From Mangrovibrevibacter kandeliae (lineage in GTDB: Bacteria > Pseudomonadota > Alphaproteobacteria > Rhizobiales > Rhizobiaceae), in NCBI RefSeq assembly GCF_024519155.1, contig NZ_JANIFJ010000001.1:992001-1056000 (forward strand): DNA of 64,000 nt, given 5' to 3'. The notes beneath the pieces are model-generated. The model did no database searches. It was not told the origin of the DNA and saw only the letters and a list, made by a program, of their open reading frames with translations. Positions 43,737 to 52,958 of the stretch are shown one piece after another. Both the position numbers and the translations under genes were made by a program. The stretch's first letter is position 1, and every line of letters starts with the position of its first letter.

Positions 43737-44942
43737 TCAGCCGCGCTTGCCCCAGGCCGGGACCGGGTATTGCGGCTGGTTCAGGATCTTGTCGGTGTAG
43801 ACCGGGACGAGCTTGCCGTCCTGGATCTGCACGACGATCTGCGGCAGCACGATCTGGCCGTTGTCGCCATACTTGATGTGGGCATAGAGGCTGTCGAAGT
43901 CGGACTGCGCGATGGCATCGCGCACCGCCTTCGGGTCGAGCGAGCCTGCCTTCTCGATGGCGTAGACGAAGGTCTCGACGTCCGCGGCGCCGGAGGCCGC
44001 GTGATAGTCCGGCTGGTAGCCGAACTTGTCGTTGTAGGCCTTCGCGAACTGGGCGGCGTCGCCGTACCACTTGTCCTTCAGCGACTCGTCCGGCAGCCAG
44101 GAGGTCATGCCGAAGGCGTAGTTCGCGTCGGAGCCGAGCGCCTTGCGGAAGTCCGAGGTCGGCACGCCGACGGTGAAGGAGTAGAAGGACTTCGGATCGA
44201 CGTTGAGGCTCTTCATCTGGCGGATGAAGTTGAGCGCGTCGGTCTCGTGGCCGCTCCACAGGATGGCGTCGACGCCCGCCGACTTGATCTGCGACAGGAT
44301 CGAGGCGAACTCGCCGGCGCCGTCGCGGAAGGACTGGTCGACGACCACCTCCATGCCGGCCTTCTTCAGGTGCTCGCGCGTGCCCTTGGCGACCGACACG
44401 TCGAAGCTGTCGTCGGCGGCGACGAGCGCCACGGTCTTCGGCACCGGGTCGAGCTTCTGCAGCATCTCGATGGTCGAGAAGTAGTAGTCGTCGGCCGGCG
44501 GCAGCGTACCGAAGATGTACTTGTAGTTTCGGGTGTAGATTTCCGTCGAGGCGCCACCGCCCTGGACCATCGGCACCTGGTACTTCTCGGCGATCGAGGA
44601 GTCGTTCAGCGCGAAGTTGGAGGCGAAGGGTCCGAGCAGGAAGTTGACCTTGTCGGCCGAGATCAGCTGCACGTACTGGCGGACGCTGAGATTGACGTCG
44701 GACTGGTTGTCGAGGACGTTCAGTTCGAGCTTGTAGCTCGTGTCGCCGACCTTGACGCCGCCGCCTTCGTTGATCTTGTCGACCATCAGCTGATAGGCGT
44801 CGCGATAGTAGCGGCCGGTGTTGGCCTGCGGCCCGGTCAGCTGCACCGAGGCGCCGAGCTTGATCACGTCCTCGGCAGAGGCAAGCGACGTCGATGCGGC
44901 CAGAAGCGTCAGAGCGCCCAGCACGGTAATGGAATGTCTCAC
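43737..44942 (-). CDS. branched-chain-type ABC substrate-binding protein, second system
   Basis: 401 aa from a GTG at 44942 with GGGAGA upstream. Sec signal [23 protein letters not shown], then [20 protein letters not shown]. Type I periplasmic fold with [32 protein letters not shown] and [25 protein letters not shown]. The long linker [18 protein letters not shown] is typical of amide/urea- or amino-acid-binding LivK relatives. Substrate unknown. Confidence 0.92.
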   Translation of the reverse strand: MRHSITVLGALTLLAASTSLASAEDVIKLGASVQLTGPQANTGRYYRDAYQLMVDKINEGGGVKVGDTSYKLELNVLDNQSDVNLSVRQYVQLISADKVNFLLGPFASNFALNDSSIAEKYQVPMVQGGGASTEIYTRNYKYIFGTLPPADDYYFSTIEMLQKLDPVPKTVALVAADDSFDVSVAKGTREHLKKAGMEVVVDQSFRDGAGEFASILSQIKSAGVDAILWSGHETDALNFIRQMKSLNVDPKSFYSFTVGVPTSDFRKALGSDANYAFGMTSWLPDESLKDKWYGDAAQFAKAYNDKFGYQPDYHAASGAADVETFVYAIEKAGSLDPKAVRDAIAQSDFDSLYAHIKYGDNGQIVLPQIVVQIQDGKLVPVYTDKILNQPQYPVPAWGKRG

Positions 44943-45186
44943 GGACGTTCTCCCAGGTTCGAGCCTTGCGTCGCCTCCACCGCAGCCGGACCGGCCGCGT
45001 CCTCCGCAGAGCCCGCGCATGACGGATCGTAGCTAACACGAAGAAACAAGCCTCTCCAGCCGAAACAGCGGCATCCCCGACTTTGGTGGGAGGCCAGGCT
45101 CGACGGCACCGCGGCGTCGACGGGAGCGGGCGGACTCGCGGCCGGCCTGCCGCCCCTCCTGCGGCGCGCAGATCGGGAGGCGACTG

Positions 45187-45915
45187 CTAGAAGTAGTGCG
45201 GGTGGGCCGCGGCAATGCGATCCACGGTGGCGAGCGTGCCGGACAGATGCGTGCGGACCGCCGCGGTCGCGGCGCCGCCGTCGCCCGCCTCCAACGCCGC
45301 AAGGATCGCGCCGTGCTCGTCGAGCACGCGGGCGATCTTGCCGGGGGTCGGAAGGTCGAGCTTGCGCAGCCGGTCGATATGGCCGGAGCGCGCCTGCACG
45401 AGGTCCCAGAGCGCGCCTTGGTCCAAGGCCTCGTAGAGCGTGGCGTGGAACTGCCGGTCGAGTTCGGCGAACAGCGCAAGGTCGGCTTCGTCCCGGGCCC
45501 GCTCCTGCCCCTCGAGCAGCCGCCGCGCCCGCGACACGACCGCGTCGCGCCCGCCGCGCCCGGCGATCGCGCTGACGATCTCGAGTTCCAGCGCGGTGCG
45601 CAGGAACTGCGTCTCGCGCGCCTGCCGCACGTCGATCCGCGCGACCAGTGTCTTCGACTGCGGGAAGACGTCGACGAGGCCCTCCGCTTCGAGCTTCAGG
45701 AAGGCGTCGCGCACCGGCATCTGGCTGACGGTGTAATACGCGGCGAGCGCCGGCCGGGACAGGGATTCGCCGGGCTGCAGGTCGAGCGTCAGGATCCGGT
45801 CGCGCAGATCCTCGTAGACCTGAAGCGCGGCCGGACGGCGCCGGTCGAGATTGAACCGCCGTTCCAGGGCCGCAGCCGCCGTCGGCCGTGCCGCTTCGGT
45901 CTCGTCAGCTCGCAT
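45187..45915 (-). CDS. GntR-family (FCD) regulator of the sugar-acid locus
   Basis: 242 aa from the ATG at 45915, preceded by GAGGAGAGCGAGGA. Winged helix LSRPALAAYYTVSQMPVRDAFLKLEAEGLVDVFPQSKTLV, then an FCD domain with ELDRQFHATLYEAL. Divergent from the dehydratase gene. The intervening region carries CTGATATATTA, which recurs upstream of the second TRAP operon, so this protein probably controls both. Confidence 0.9.
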   Translation of the reverse strand: MRADETEAARPTAAAALERRFNLDRRRPAALQVYEDLRDRILTLDLQPGESLSRPALAAYYTVSQMPVRDAFLKLEAEGLVDVFPQSKTLVARIDVRQARETQFLRTALELEIVSAIAGRGGRDAVVSRARRLLEGQERARDEADLALFAELDRQFHATLYEALDQGALWDLVQARSGHIDRLRKLDLPTPGKIARVLDEHGAILAALEAGDGGAATAAVRTHLSGTLATVDRIAAAHPHYF

Positions 45916-45970
45916 TCCTCGCTCTCCTCGTCGTCGCGCAGTCAACATCATACACTTGTTCGCCGCCACT

Positions 45971-45981
45971 CTGATATATTA
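45971..45981. promoter_or_regulatory. operator candidate CTGATATATTA in the GntR/dehydratase region
   Basis: An AT-rich 11-mer in the 131-bp divergent region between the GntR and dehydratase starts; its exact reverse complement is at 52409-52419 upstream of dctP. The core T-G-A-T-A-T-A-T-T-A is nearly palindromic. Confidence 0.55.
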
Positions 45982-46046
45982 GGATGTTTCCGGGCGCGTC
46001 GTGCTGCGGTGCACCCTTGTAACGCAGGGAGCGGGCCAGGCCAGCG

Positions 46047-47786
46047 ATGCCGGACAAGATGAAGACGAAAGACGATCTGCGCAGCGCGCGCTGGTTCGCA
46101 CCCGACGATCTCAGGAGCTCCGGACACCGCTCGCGCACGATGCAGATGGGCTACGCGCCGCAGGAGTGGATGGGCAAGCCGCTGATCGCCGTCCTCAACA
46201 CCTGGTCGGACGCCAATCCCTGTCACGCGCACTTCAAGTCGCGGGTCGATGACGTCAAGCGCGGCATCTTCCAGGCCGGCGGCTTCCCGATCGAGCTGCC
46301 GGCGCTGTCGCTGTCGGAGAGCTACGTCAAGCCGACCACGATGCTCTACCGCAACATGCTGGCGATGGAGACCGAGGAGCTGCTGCGCTCGCATCCGGTG
46401 GACGCGGCGGTGCTGATGGGCGGCTGCGACAAGACCACGCCGGGCCTCGTCATGGGCGCGGTGTCGATGGGCCTGCCGATGATCTACCTGCCGGCCGGTC
46501 CGATGCTGCGCGGCAATTATCGTGGCCAGGCGCTCGGTTCGGGCTCCGACGCCTGGAAGTACTGGGACGAGCGGCGCGCCGGCAATCTCGACGACGAGGC
46601 CTGGGTGGAGATCGAGGCCGGCATCGCCCGCTCCTACGGCCACTGCATGACGATGGGCACGGCGAGCACCATGACGGCGATCGCCGAGGCGCTCGGCCTG
46701 ACGCTGCCCGGGGCGAGTTCGATCCCGGCCGCGGACGCGAACCACATCCGCATGGCCTCGGCCGTCGGCCGGCGAGCGGTCGAGATGGTGTGGGAAGACC
46801 TGACGCCGAACAAGATCCTGACGCGCGCCGCATTCGACAATGCGACGACCGTCGCGATGGCGACCGGCTGCTCGACCAACGCCGTGGTCCACCTGATCGC
46901 CATGGCACGGCGCAGCGGCGTCGACCTGACGCTCGACGATCTCGATGCGGCGAGCCGGGTGACGCCGGTGCTCGCCAACATCCGGCCGGTCGGCAAGACC
47001 TACCTGATGGAGGACTTCTTCTATGCCGGCGGGCTCCGCGCCCTGATGGCCCGGCTCGGCGACAAGCTCGACCGCTCGGCGATGACAGTCAGCGGCGTGA
47101 CTCTCGGCGAGACGCTGGAGGGCGCCGAGTGCTTCAACGAGGACGTCATCCGCAGCCTCGACAACCCGATCTACAGGGAGGGCTCGCTCGCGGTTCTCAA
47201 GGGCAACCTCGCGCCCACCGGCGCGGTGATCAAGCCGGCCTCCTGCGATCCGAAGTTCCACGTGCACGAGGGCCCGGCGCTGGTCTTCGACACCTACCCG
47301 GAGATGAAGGCGGCGGCCGACGACGAGGATCTCGACGTCACGCCGGACACCGTCATGGTGCTGCGCAATGTCGGACCGCATGGCGGGCCGGGCATGCCGG
47401 AATGGGGCATGCTGCCGCTGCCGAAGGCGCTTCTGAAGCAGGGCCACCGCGACATGCTGCGCATCTCGGACGCGCGCATGAGCGGCACCAGCTACGGGGC
47501 CTGCGTGCTCCACGTCTCGCCGGAGTCGCATGTCGGCGGCCCGCTGGCGCTGCTGCGCACCGGCGACATCGTGCGCATGGACCTGCCGAACCGCCGGCTC
47601 GACATGCTGGTCGACGAGGCGGAGCTCGAGCGGCGCCGGGCCGAATGGACGCGGCCGCCGGAGAAGTTCGGACGCGGCTATGGCTGGATGTTCGCGCGCC
47701 ATGTCGGCCAGGCCGACACCGGCGTCGACTTCGACTTCCTGCGCACCGACTTCGGCCCGACGGCCGGCGAGCCGGACATCTACTGA
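46047..47786 (+). CDS. IlvD/Edd-family sugar-acid dehydratase (L-arabinonate dehydratase type)
   Basis: 579 aa from ATG 46047; an ATG at 46059 is an alternative. Iron-sulfur cluster cysteines C59 (SDANPCHAHF), C127 (MGGCDKTTPG) and C200 (SYGHCMTMGTASTM), the three-cysteine plan of [2Fe-2S] aldonate dehydratases. The catalytic Ser region is in DARMSGTSYGACVLHVSPE. Removes water from an aldonate to give a 2-keto-3-deoxy acid. Arabinonate, xylonate or fuconate are possible; true IlvD is less likely given the neighbours (RraA-like protein, lactonase, TRAP). Confidence 0.9.
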   Translation: MPDKMKTKDDLRSARWFAPDDLRSSGHRSRTMQMGYAPQEWMGKPLIAVLNTWSDANPCHAHFKSRVDDVKRGIFQAGGFPIELPALSLSESYVKPTTMLYRNMLAMETEELLRSHPVDAAVLMGGCDKTTPGLVMGAVSMGLPMIYLPAGPMLRGNYRGQALGSGSDAWKYWDERRAGNLDDEAWVEIEAGIARSYGHCMTMGTASTMTAIAEALGLTLPGASSIPAADANHIRMASAVGRRAVEMVWEDLTPNKILTRAAFDNATTVAMATGCSTNAVVHLIAMARRSGVDLTLDDLDAASRVTPVLANIRPVGKTYLMEDFFYAGGLRALMARLGDKLDRSAMTVSGVTLGETLEGAECFNEDVIRSLDNPIYREGSLAVLKGNLAPTGAVIKPASCDPKFHVHEGPALVFDTYPEMKAAADDEDLDVTPDTVMVLRNVGPHGGPGMPEWGMLPLPKALLKQGHRDMLRISDARMSGTSYGACVLHVSPESHVGGPLALLRTGDIVRMDLPNRRLDMLVDEAELERRRAEWTRPPEKFGRGYGWMFARHVGQADTGVDFDFLRTDFGPTAGEPDIY

Positions 47787-47820
47787 TCTCATGACTTTTG
47801 GATCCGAGGGGAGGGCGGCA

Positions 47821-48546
47821 ATGACCGACGACGGGCTGGACGAGACGACGCGCGAGAAGTTCGAGGGCGTGTCGACGGCGACGCTGGCGACGGCGATGTT
47901 CAAGCGCGGCCTGCGCAACCAGTTCATCCAGGACGTCCGCCCGGTGGCGCCGCGCGGCCGCGTGATGGTGGGGCAAGCCTTCACCCTGCGCTACATCCCG
48001 GCGCGCGAGGATCTCAACACGCTCGACGTCTTCAAGAACCCGAGCCACCCGCAGCGTGCCGCCGTCGAAGCCTGTCCGCCGGGCTGCGTCCTGGTGATGG
48101 ACAGCCGCAAGGACGCGCGCGCCGCCTCGGCCGGCTCGATCCTGATCTCGCGCCTCCAGGCGCGCGGCGTCGCCGGGGTCGTCACCGACGGCGGCTTCCG
48201 CGACAGCCCGGACATCGCGCGGCTGGAGATCCCGGCCTATCACCAGCGGCCTTCGGCGCCGACCAACCTGACGCTGCACCAGGCGCTGGAGTTCGACGTG
48301 CCGATCGGCTGCGGCGACGTCGCGGTCTGGCCCGGCGACGTGATCGTCGGCGACGACGAGGGCGTGATCGTGGTGCCGGCGCACCTCGCCGAGGAAATCG
48401 CGGCCGAGGCCGTCGAGATGACCGCCTACGAGGACTTCGTCGCCGAGGAGGTGCTGAAGGGGCGCTCGATCGTCGGCCTCTATCCGGCGACGAACCCGAA
48501 GTCGCTCGAGGACTTTGCGCGGTGGCGCGCAGCGAACGGGCGCTGA
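47821..48546 (+). CDS. RraA-like protein (aldolase-type)
   Basis: 241 aa from the ATG at 47821 with GAGGGGAGG upstream; an earlier ATG at 47791 has none. RraA/dimethylmenaquinone methyltransferase-like fold: VSTATLATAMFKRGLRNQ, GQAFTLRY, GSILISRLQARGVAGVVTDGGFRDSPDI and CGDVAVWPGDVIVGDDEGVIVVP. The D-G-G-x-R-D motif matches the metal site of HMG/CHA aldolases. It lies 34 bp after the dehydratase and probably handles the next step, cleaving or converting the keto-deoxy acid. This is an inference from position. Confidence 0.85.
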   Translation: MTDDGLDETTREKFEGVSTATLATAMFKRGLRNQFIQDVRPVAPRGRVMVGQAFTLRYIPAREDLNTLDVFKNPSHPQRAAVEACPPGCVLVMDSRKDARAASAGSILISRLQARGVAGVVTDGGFRDSPDIARLEIPAYHQRPSAPTNLTLHQALEFDVPIGCGDVAVWPGDVIVGDDEGVIVVPAHLAEEIAAEAVEMTAYEDFVAEEVLKGRSIVGLYPATNPKSLEDFARWRAANGR

Positions 48547-48639
48547 GTCTCCACGGGCGTCGAGCTTGCAGAGCCTCATGCCGGTTGTGCGGGTGAGGCG
48601 AGACGCCCCGGCCGGCGGGGTGTCCGCCGACCGTGAAGG

Positions 48640-49518
48640 TCAGTCGGCGAAGCGGAAGGCCGGCACGCCCGGCACCTCCACCTCCAGCCGCAGGACCGCG
48701 CCGGAGAGCGGAAACGCCGTCCGCTGCTCGTCCGTCAGCATGTCACGCCGGCTGGTGACGAAGAGGGTGCGCATGTCCGGGCCGCCGAAACAGGGCATCG
48801 TCGGCTTCGGCAGCGGCAAGGCGATCGTCTGCAGAACCGCGCCGTCGCGGCCATAGCGGTTGAGGACGCCAGCCGAGGTTCCGGCGCTCCAGTACGCGCC
48901 CTCGCGATCGACTGCCCCGCCGTCCGGCCGGCCCGAGTTTTCGGTGGGCTCGGCGATCCGCACCCGGTCGGCCATCGCGCCGCGCGCCGGGTCGAAGCGC
49001 CAGCGGTCGATCCAGGGCCCGCAGGAGTCGCTGTGGAACATCGTCCGCCCATCGGCCGACCAGGCGAGACCGTTCGACGCCTTGAGGCCGGTCACGTGCG
49101 TGCTGACGCTGCCGTCGCCGCTCACCCGGAAGAGCGCGGCGATGTGCTGCATCTTCTCAAAGGCGACCTCGTGGACGCTGCCGATCCAGAAGGCCCCGTC
49201 CGGTCCGACCTTGCCGTCGTTCAGCCGCATGCCGGGCACGGTGAAGTCGAACCGGGCAATCGGCGTGCTCGTGCCGGAGCACGGGTCGAACAGCACGACC
49301 GCGTCGCGCAGCGCGACGACCAACCGGCCGCTGCGGGCAAGGCCGAAGCTGCCGACGCTGGAGGGAAAGCGCCAGACCTGCGCCTCGCCCGAGGCGACAT
49401 CCAGCGCGTGGATCGTGCAGGCGTGGACGTCGCACCAGTAGAGGCGCTGCTGCGTCTCGTGCCAGACCGGGCTCTCGCCGAGCTCGCAGCGCAGGTCGCT
49501 GAGTGGCGCGATCCTCAT
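48640..49518 (-). CDS. SMP-30/gluconolactonase family lactonase
   Basis: 292 aa from the ATG at 49518, overlapping the dctM stop as ATGA. Six-bladed propeller with metal ligands: Glu in CELGESPVW, Asn in GMRLNDGKVGPDGAFWIG, Asn in GLKASNGLAWS and Asp in SDSCGP. It opens sugar lactones to aldonates, supplying the dehydratase. It is the last gene of the second TRAP run and converges on the RraA-like gene, with 93 bp between that include GC-rich inverted repeats. Confidence 0.9.
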   Translation of the reverse strand: MRIAPLSDLRCELGESPVWHETQQRLYWCDVHACTIHALDVASGEAQVWRFPSSVGSFGLARSGRLVVALRDAVVLFDPCSGTSTPIARFDFTVPGMRLNDGKVGPDGAFWIGSVHEVAFEKMQHIAALFRVSGDGSVSTHVTGLKASNGLAWSADGRTMFHSDSCGPWIDRWRFDPARGAMADRVRIAEPTENSGRPDGGAVDREGAYWSAGTSAGVLNRYGRDGAVLQTIALPLPKPTMPCFGGPDMRTLFVTSRRDMLTDEQRTAFPLSGAVLRLEVEVPGVPAFRFAD

Positions 49519-50798
49519 GATCCGAAGGCGAGGTCCGGCAGCCACAGGACCACCTGCGGCAGGAACAGGAGCACGACGAGGAGCGCCAGCACGGCGAAGA
49601 AGAAGGGCAGCGCCTCGACCGTGTACTCCTCGATCTTCACGTCCATCAGCGAGCAGACCGCGAACATCGCGACGCCGACCGGCGGGGTCATGCCGCCCAG
49701 CGTCACGATGCTCATCATCAGGATGCCGAAATGCACGGGGTCGATGCCGATGTGCTGGACGACCGGCACGAAGATCGGCGTCAGCAGCAGCACCAGCACC
49801 GTGCTCTCGATGAAGCAGCCGGCGACCAGCAGGAAGACCATGATCAGGAGCACGATCATCTGCGGGTTGGTGACGCCCGTCAGCATCCACGTCGAGATCG
49901 ACTGGGGCACCTGCAGGAAGATGATGGCAAACCCGATCATGCCGGACATCAGGATGATGATCATGATCATGCCGATGTCGGAGATCGTGTGCTCGAAGGC
50001 GCGCTTGATGCCCTCCCACCTGAGGTCGCGGTGCAGGAAGACGCCGATCACCACGGCGTAGACGACGGCGAAGGAGCCGACCTCGGACGGGGTGAAGACG
50101 CCGCCGCGGATGGCGAAGACCAGCGCGACGGGGAAGAGGAGCGCCCACTTGGCGCCCCACACCGCCGTTCCGAGCGAACCGAGCGTCGGCTTCCGGGCGT
50201 CGGCGACGACATAGCCGCGCCGCCGGGCGATCAGGAAGGTGGTGAGCATCAGCACCGCCATCATCAGGAGGCCGGGGATGACGCCGGCGAGAAACAGCCG
50301 CCCGATCGAGACGTTGCCGACATAGCCGTAGAGGATGAGGCCGATGCTCGGCGGGATGGTGGCGGTGATCAGCGAGCCGACCGCGATCGCCGCGGCCGAG
50401 AAGCCCTTGCCGTAGCCGCGCGCCACCATGTCGGGCCCGAGGATGCGCGCCTCCATCGCGGCGTCGGCGACCGCCGAGCCCGACACGCCGCCCATCACCG
50501 TCGAGAGGAGGATCGCGACCTGGGCGAGCCCGCCCGACATCCAGCCGACGGCCACGTGCGAGAACTTGAACAGGCGTGCGGTGATGCCGCTCTCGTTCAT
50601 CAGGTGGCCGGAGAACACGAAGAAGGGCACCGCCAGGAGCGGGAAGCTCTGGCTCATGGTGGCGATCTTCTGCACGCCGATGGAGGCGGGCATCACCGGG
50701 TTGGTGACGAAGAAGACGAAGCCGGAGATGCCGATGGCGAAGGCCACTGGCGCCCCGATCCCCATGAGGACGACGAAGGCGAGCCCGACGAGCAGCAT
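49515..50798 (-). CDS. dctM: TRAP transporter large permease, second system (DctM)
   Basis: 427 aa. Landmarks PLLAVPFFVFSGHLMNESGIT, GGVSGSAVADAAMEARILGPDMV, TATIPPSIGLILYG and GGMTPPVGVAMF. About twelve helices. It sits between dctQ (7 bp upstream) and the lactonase (4-bp overlap), which places sugar-acid or lactone import next to lactone opening. Confidence 0.93.
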   Translation of the reverse strand: MLLVGLAFVVLMGIGAPVAFAIGISGFVFFVTNPVMPASIGVQKIATMSQSFPLLAVPFFVFSGHLMNESGITARLFKFSHVAVGWMSGGLAQVAILLSTVMGGVSGSAVADAAMEARILGPDMVARGYGKGFSAAAIAVGSLITATIPPSIGLILYGYVGNVSIGRLFLAGVIPGLLMMAVLMLTTFLIARRRGYVVADARKPTLGSLGTAVWGAKWALLFPVALVFAIRGGVFTPSEVGSFAVVYAVVIGVFLHRDLRWEGIKRAFEHTISDIGMIMIIILMSGMIGFAIIFLQVPQSISTWMLTGVTNPQMIVLLIMVFLLVAGCFIESTVLVLLLTPIFVPVVQHIGIDPVHFGILMMSIVTLGGMTPPVGVAMFAVCSLMDVKIEEYTVEALPFFFAVLALLVVLLFLPQVVLWLPDLAFGS

Positions 50799-50805
50799 GG
50801 AAGGT

Positions 50806-51327
50806 TCAGAGCTCCGAAGCCGGCGCCGTCTCGCTGGACGTGCGGGTGTAGACGAGGGTCTGGCCGTCGGCGCGATCCCGCCAGGCGACGGCCATGTTGG
50901 AGAGGAGCGCGAGCATCAGCATCACGCTGCCGGCCGGTACCGCGCCGGTGACCCAGCCGTAGGACAGGCCGCTGTCGCCGAACTGCCGGGCACTGTTGAG
51001 GAGCGTCAGCTTGATTCCCTGCTGCATCAGCGCCCCCAGAAAGACCAGCACGACCCCGGAGACGGCGAGCTCGCAGGCGAGCCGCCAGGGGCGCGGCAGG
51101 AAACGGACGAGGAGGTCGATGCCGATATGGCCCTTCTGCCGCAGGGCGCGGGTCGCGCCGAGGAAGCACAGCCAGATGAAGAGCAGCTGCGCGAGATCCA
51201 CAGACCAGACCAGCGGATGGTCGAAGAAGCGCAGGATCGAGGCGGCGAAGACGAGGAGGACGATCGCCGCCAGCAGGAGTGCGGCGACCACCAGTTCGAG
51301 CTGGGCAAGACGCTTGAGCATGGACAT
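50806..51327 (-). CDS. dctQ: TRAP transporter small permease, second system (DctQ)
   Basis: 173 aa from the ATG at 51327; a TTG at 51333 and an ATG at 51321 are alternatives. Four helices; HPLVWSVDLAQLLFIWLCFLGATRALRQKGHIGIDLL is the conserved DctQ segment. The region between dctP and this gene holds a hairpin (51353-51374). Confidence 0.92.
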   Translation of the reverse strand: MSMLKRLAQLELVVAALLLAAIVLLVFAASILRFFDHPLVWSVDLAQLLFIWLCFLGATRALRQKGHIGIDLLVRFLPRPWRLACELAVSGVVLVFLGALMQQGIKLTLLNSARQFGDSGLSYGWVTGAVPAGSVMLMLALLSNMAVAWRDRADGQTLVYTRTSSETAPASEL

Positions 51328-51352
51328 CCGCAACCGGAAAGCCGGAAAGGGA

Positions 51353-51374
51353 GCGGCCGGGCAGGGCCGGCCGC
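51353..51374 (-). other. intercistronic GC hairpin, second TRAP system
   Basis: GCGGCCGG (51353-51360) pairs exactly with CCGGCCGC (51367-51374) around a 6-base loop, between the dctP stop (51383) and the dctQ start. Confidence 0.6.
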
Positions 51375-51382
51375 GACGATCG

Positions 51383-52357
51383 TTACTGCGCGAAGAGCGT
51401 CTTGACCTGCTGGTGCAGGTCGCCGTAGCCGAGCTCGTCGTAGACGCCCGCGGTCGCCTTCTCGAAGGGGGCGGTGTCGATGTCCTCGACCGTCATGCCC
51501 TCCTTCTTCAGCTCCGCCTCGATCCGGTCGAGCGAATCGCGCGTGCCGTAGGAGGCGACGTCGCCGGCCTTCAGCGCCTCGTCGCGCAGGAGCGTCTGCA
51601 GGTCGGCCGGCAGGCTGTCGAACCACGGACCGCTGGTCACCAGGCCGGTGATCAGGTTGATGTGGTGCGTCTTGGTCAGGTACTTCGTCACCTCGAACAG
51701 CTTCGAGCCCTGGCCCGCCGGCAGCTGCGCCTCGACGGCGTCGATGACGTTCTGCTGCAGCGCTGAGTAGACGTCGGCATAGGGCATCGGGGTCGGTGTC
51801 GCGCCCATGGCGCCGATGCTCTTGGTCCAGACCGGCGCGCCCGGGGTGCGCATCCGTACGCCCTTGAGGTCGTCCGGCGTCTTGATCTCCTTGTTGGTCC
51901 AGAGCTGGCGCTCGCCCTGCCACCAGTTGAAGGAGAGCACCTGCAGCTGCGAGCCGTCGTGGAGCTTCTTCGCCCACTCCTCGAAGAGCGGCGAGGTGAC
52001 CACCTTGCGGATGCCGTCGTAGCCGGTGGCGAGATAGGGCGCTCCGAGAATGCCGAACTCGTTCTGGAAGACGGCGAGACGGCCGCCGTCGACGACCACC
52101 GCCACCGGCGCGCCTGCGCGCGCCTGCTCCAGGACGTCCTCGTCGGGTCCGAGCTGCGAGTTGGGGAACAGCTTGATCTCGAGCGCGCCGTTCGACTGCT
52201 TGGCGACCTCGTCGCGCAGGCTCTCGAGGCCCTTGTAGAGCGGGTCGCTGGTGGTGAGCGCGGTGTTGATGCTGAGGGTGTAGTCGGCGGCAAGGGCCGG
52301 AACGGCAGCGAAGGCGATGACCGCCGCCGCCAAGGTCTGCGCCAAGGCGAGCTTCAT
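51383..52357 (-). CDS. dctP: TRAP transporter substrate-binding protein, second system (DctP)
   Basis: 324 aa with GGGAGGATT before the ATG. Sec signal MKLALAQTLAAAVIAFAAVPALA, then ADYTLSINTALTTSDPLYKGLESL. Binding-site region KEIKTPDDLKGVRMRTPGAPVWTKS with the carboxylate-binding Arg. A periplasmic sugar-acid binder. Promoter region includes the shared 11-mer at 52409-52419. Confidence 0.92.
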   Translation of the reverse strand: MKLALAQTLAAAVIAFAAVPALAADYTLSINTALTTSDPLYKGLESLRDEVAKQSNGALEIKLFPNSQLGPDEDVLEQARAGAPVAVVVDGGRLAVFQNEFGILGAPYLATGYDGIRKVVTSPLFEEWAKKLHDGSQLQVLSFNWWQGERQLWTNKEIKTPDDLKGVRMRTPGAPVWTKSIGAMGATPTPMPYADVYSALQQNVIDAVEAQLPAGQGSKLFEVTKYLTKTHHINLITGLVTSGPWFDSLPADLQTLLRDEALKAGDVASYGTRDSLDRIEAELKKEGMTVEDIDTAPFEKATAGVYDELGYGDLHQQVKTLFAQ

Positions 52358-52408
52358 GGAATCCTCCCGTGTGACGGATGCCTCCCCGACACCCGAGGTC
52401 TAGTATTG

Positions 52409-52419
52409 TAATATATCAG
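52409..52419. promoter_or_regulatory. operator candidate TAATATATCAG upstream of the second dctP
   Basis: Exact reverse complement of the 11-mer at 45971-45981, 52 bp before the dctP ATG in an AT-rich patch. The remaining sequence up to the terminator at 52649 (about 230 bp) shows no gene. Confidence 0.55.
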
Positions 52420-52648
52420 CGAATTGCAAGCGTCCTCGCACGCCGCTGTCACGCGTGGGGTTTGGTGGAAGCGGCCGGGCACAGCATTGCAAAGGCCAGC
52501 TGAAGTGCGAGCCGCTCGACGCCCCTGCGAAAGGCAGCGCAGACCCGACGGATCCGGTTCTCCACAGAGCGTCAAGCGGCTGCGCCGCAACGTCCCGCCG
52601 CCTGCCGCCCGGCGCGCGAGGCCGTGGCCGCCACACCTCAAATGCAAA

Positions 52649-52674
52649 GAGCCCGGGCCATCTCGCCCGGGCTC
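52649..52674 (-). terminator. intrinsic terminator of nrdJ
   Basis: GAGCCCGGGC (52649-52658) pairs exactly with GCCCGGGCTC (52665-52674) around CATCTC. On the minus strand the stem is followed by TTTGCATTTG, a weak T run. It lies 36 bp past the nrdJ stop. Confidence 0.75.
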
Positions 52675-52709
52675 CTCACATGAGTCTTCGTTTCGGCTGG
52701 TGCCGGAGA

Positions 52710-52958
52710 TCAGCTGCAGCCGCTGGTCGAGCCGCAGGTGTCGCACTTCAGGCAGGTGCCGTTGCGCACCATCGTGAAGTTGCCGCACTCCGAGCAGCTC
52801 TCGCCGGTGTAGCCCTTCATCAGCGCCTCGGCGCGGCGCTCGGCGCTGACCGACTTCTCCTCGACATTGGCCGTGTCGCGGCTGGTGGCCGAGTAGGCGA
52901 GCGGCTGGTCGAACAGCCCCTGCGCCGGCGACACGTCGGCGACCGTCGACCAGAGCTT
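52710..52958 (-). pseudogene. nrdJ: C-terminal fragment of vitamin B12-dependent ribonucleotide reductase
   Basis: The last 82 codons read KLWSTVADVSPAQGLFDQPL, then YSATSRDTANVEEKSVSAE, and end with ALMKGYTGESCSECGNF, NGTCLKCDTCGSTSGCS. The Cys-rich tail (C-x2-C...C-x2-C-x2-C) is the zinc/redox C-terminus of class II NrdJ, a protein of well over 1000 residues. Upstream the frame stays open for about 25 further codons but the sequence no longer looks like NrdJ, and an ImmA-type gene follows. The 5' part is absent from this window. Either nrdJ is split by the island, with its front beyond 64000, or this is a leftover tail. Confidence 0.75.
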
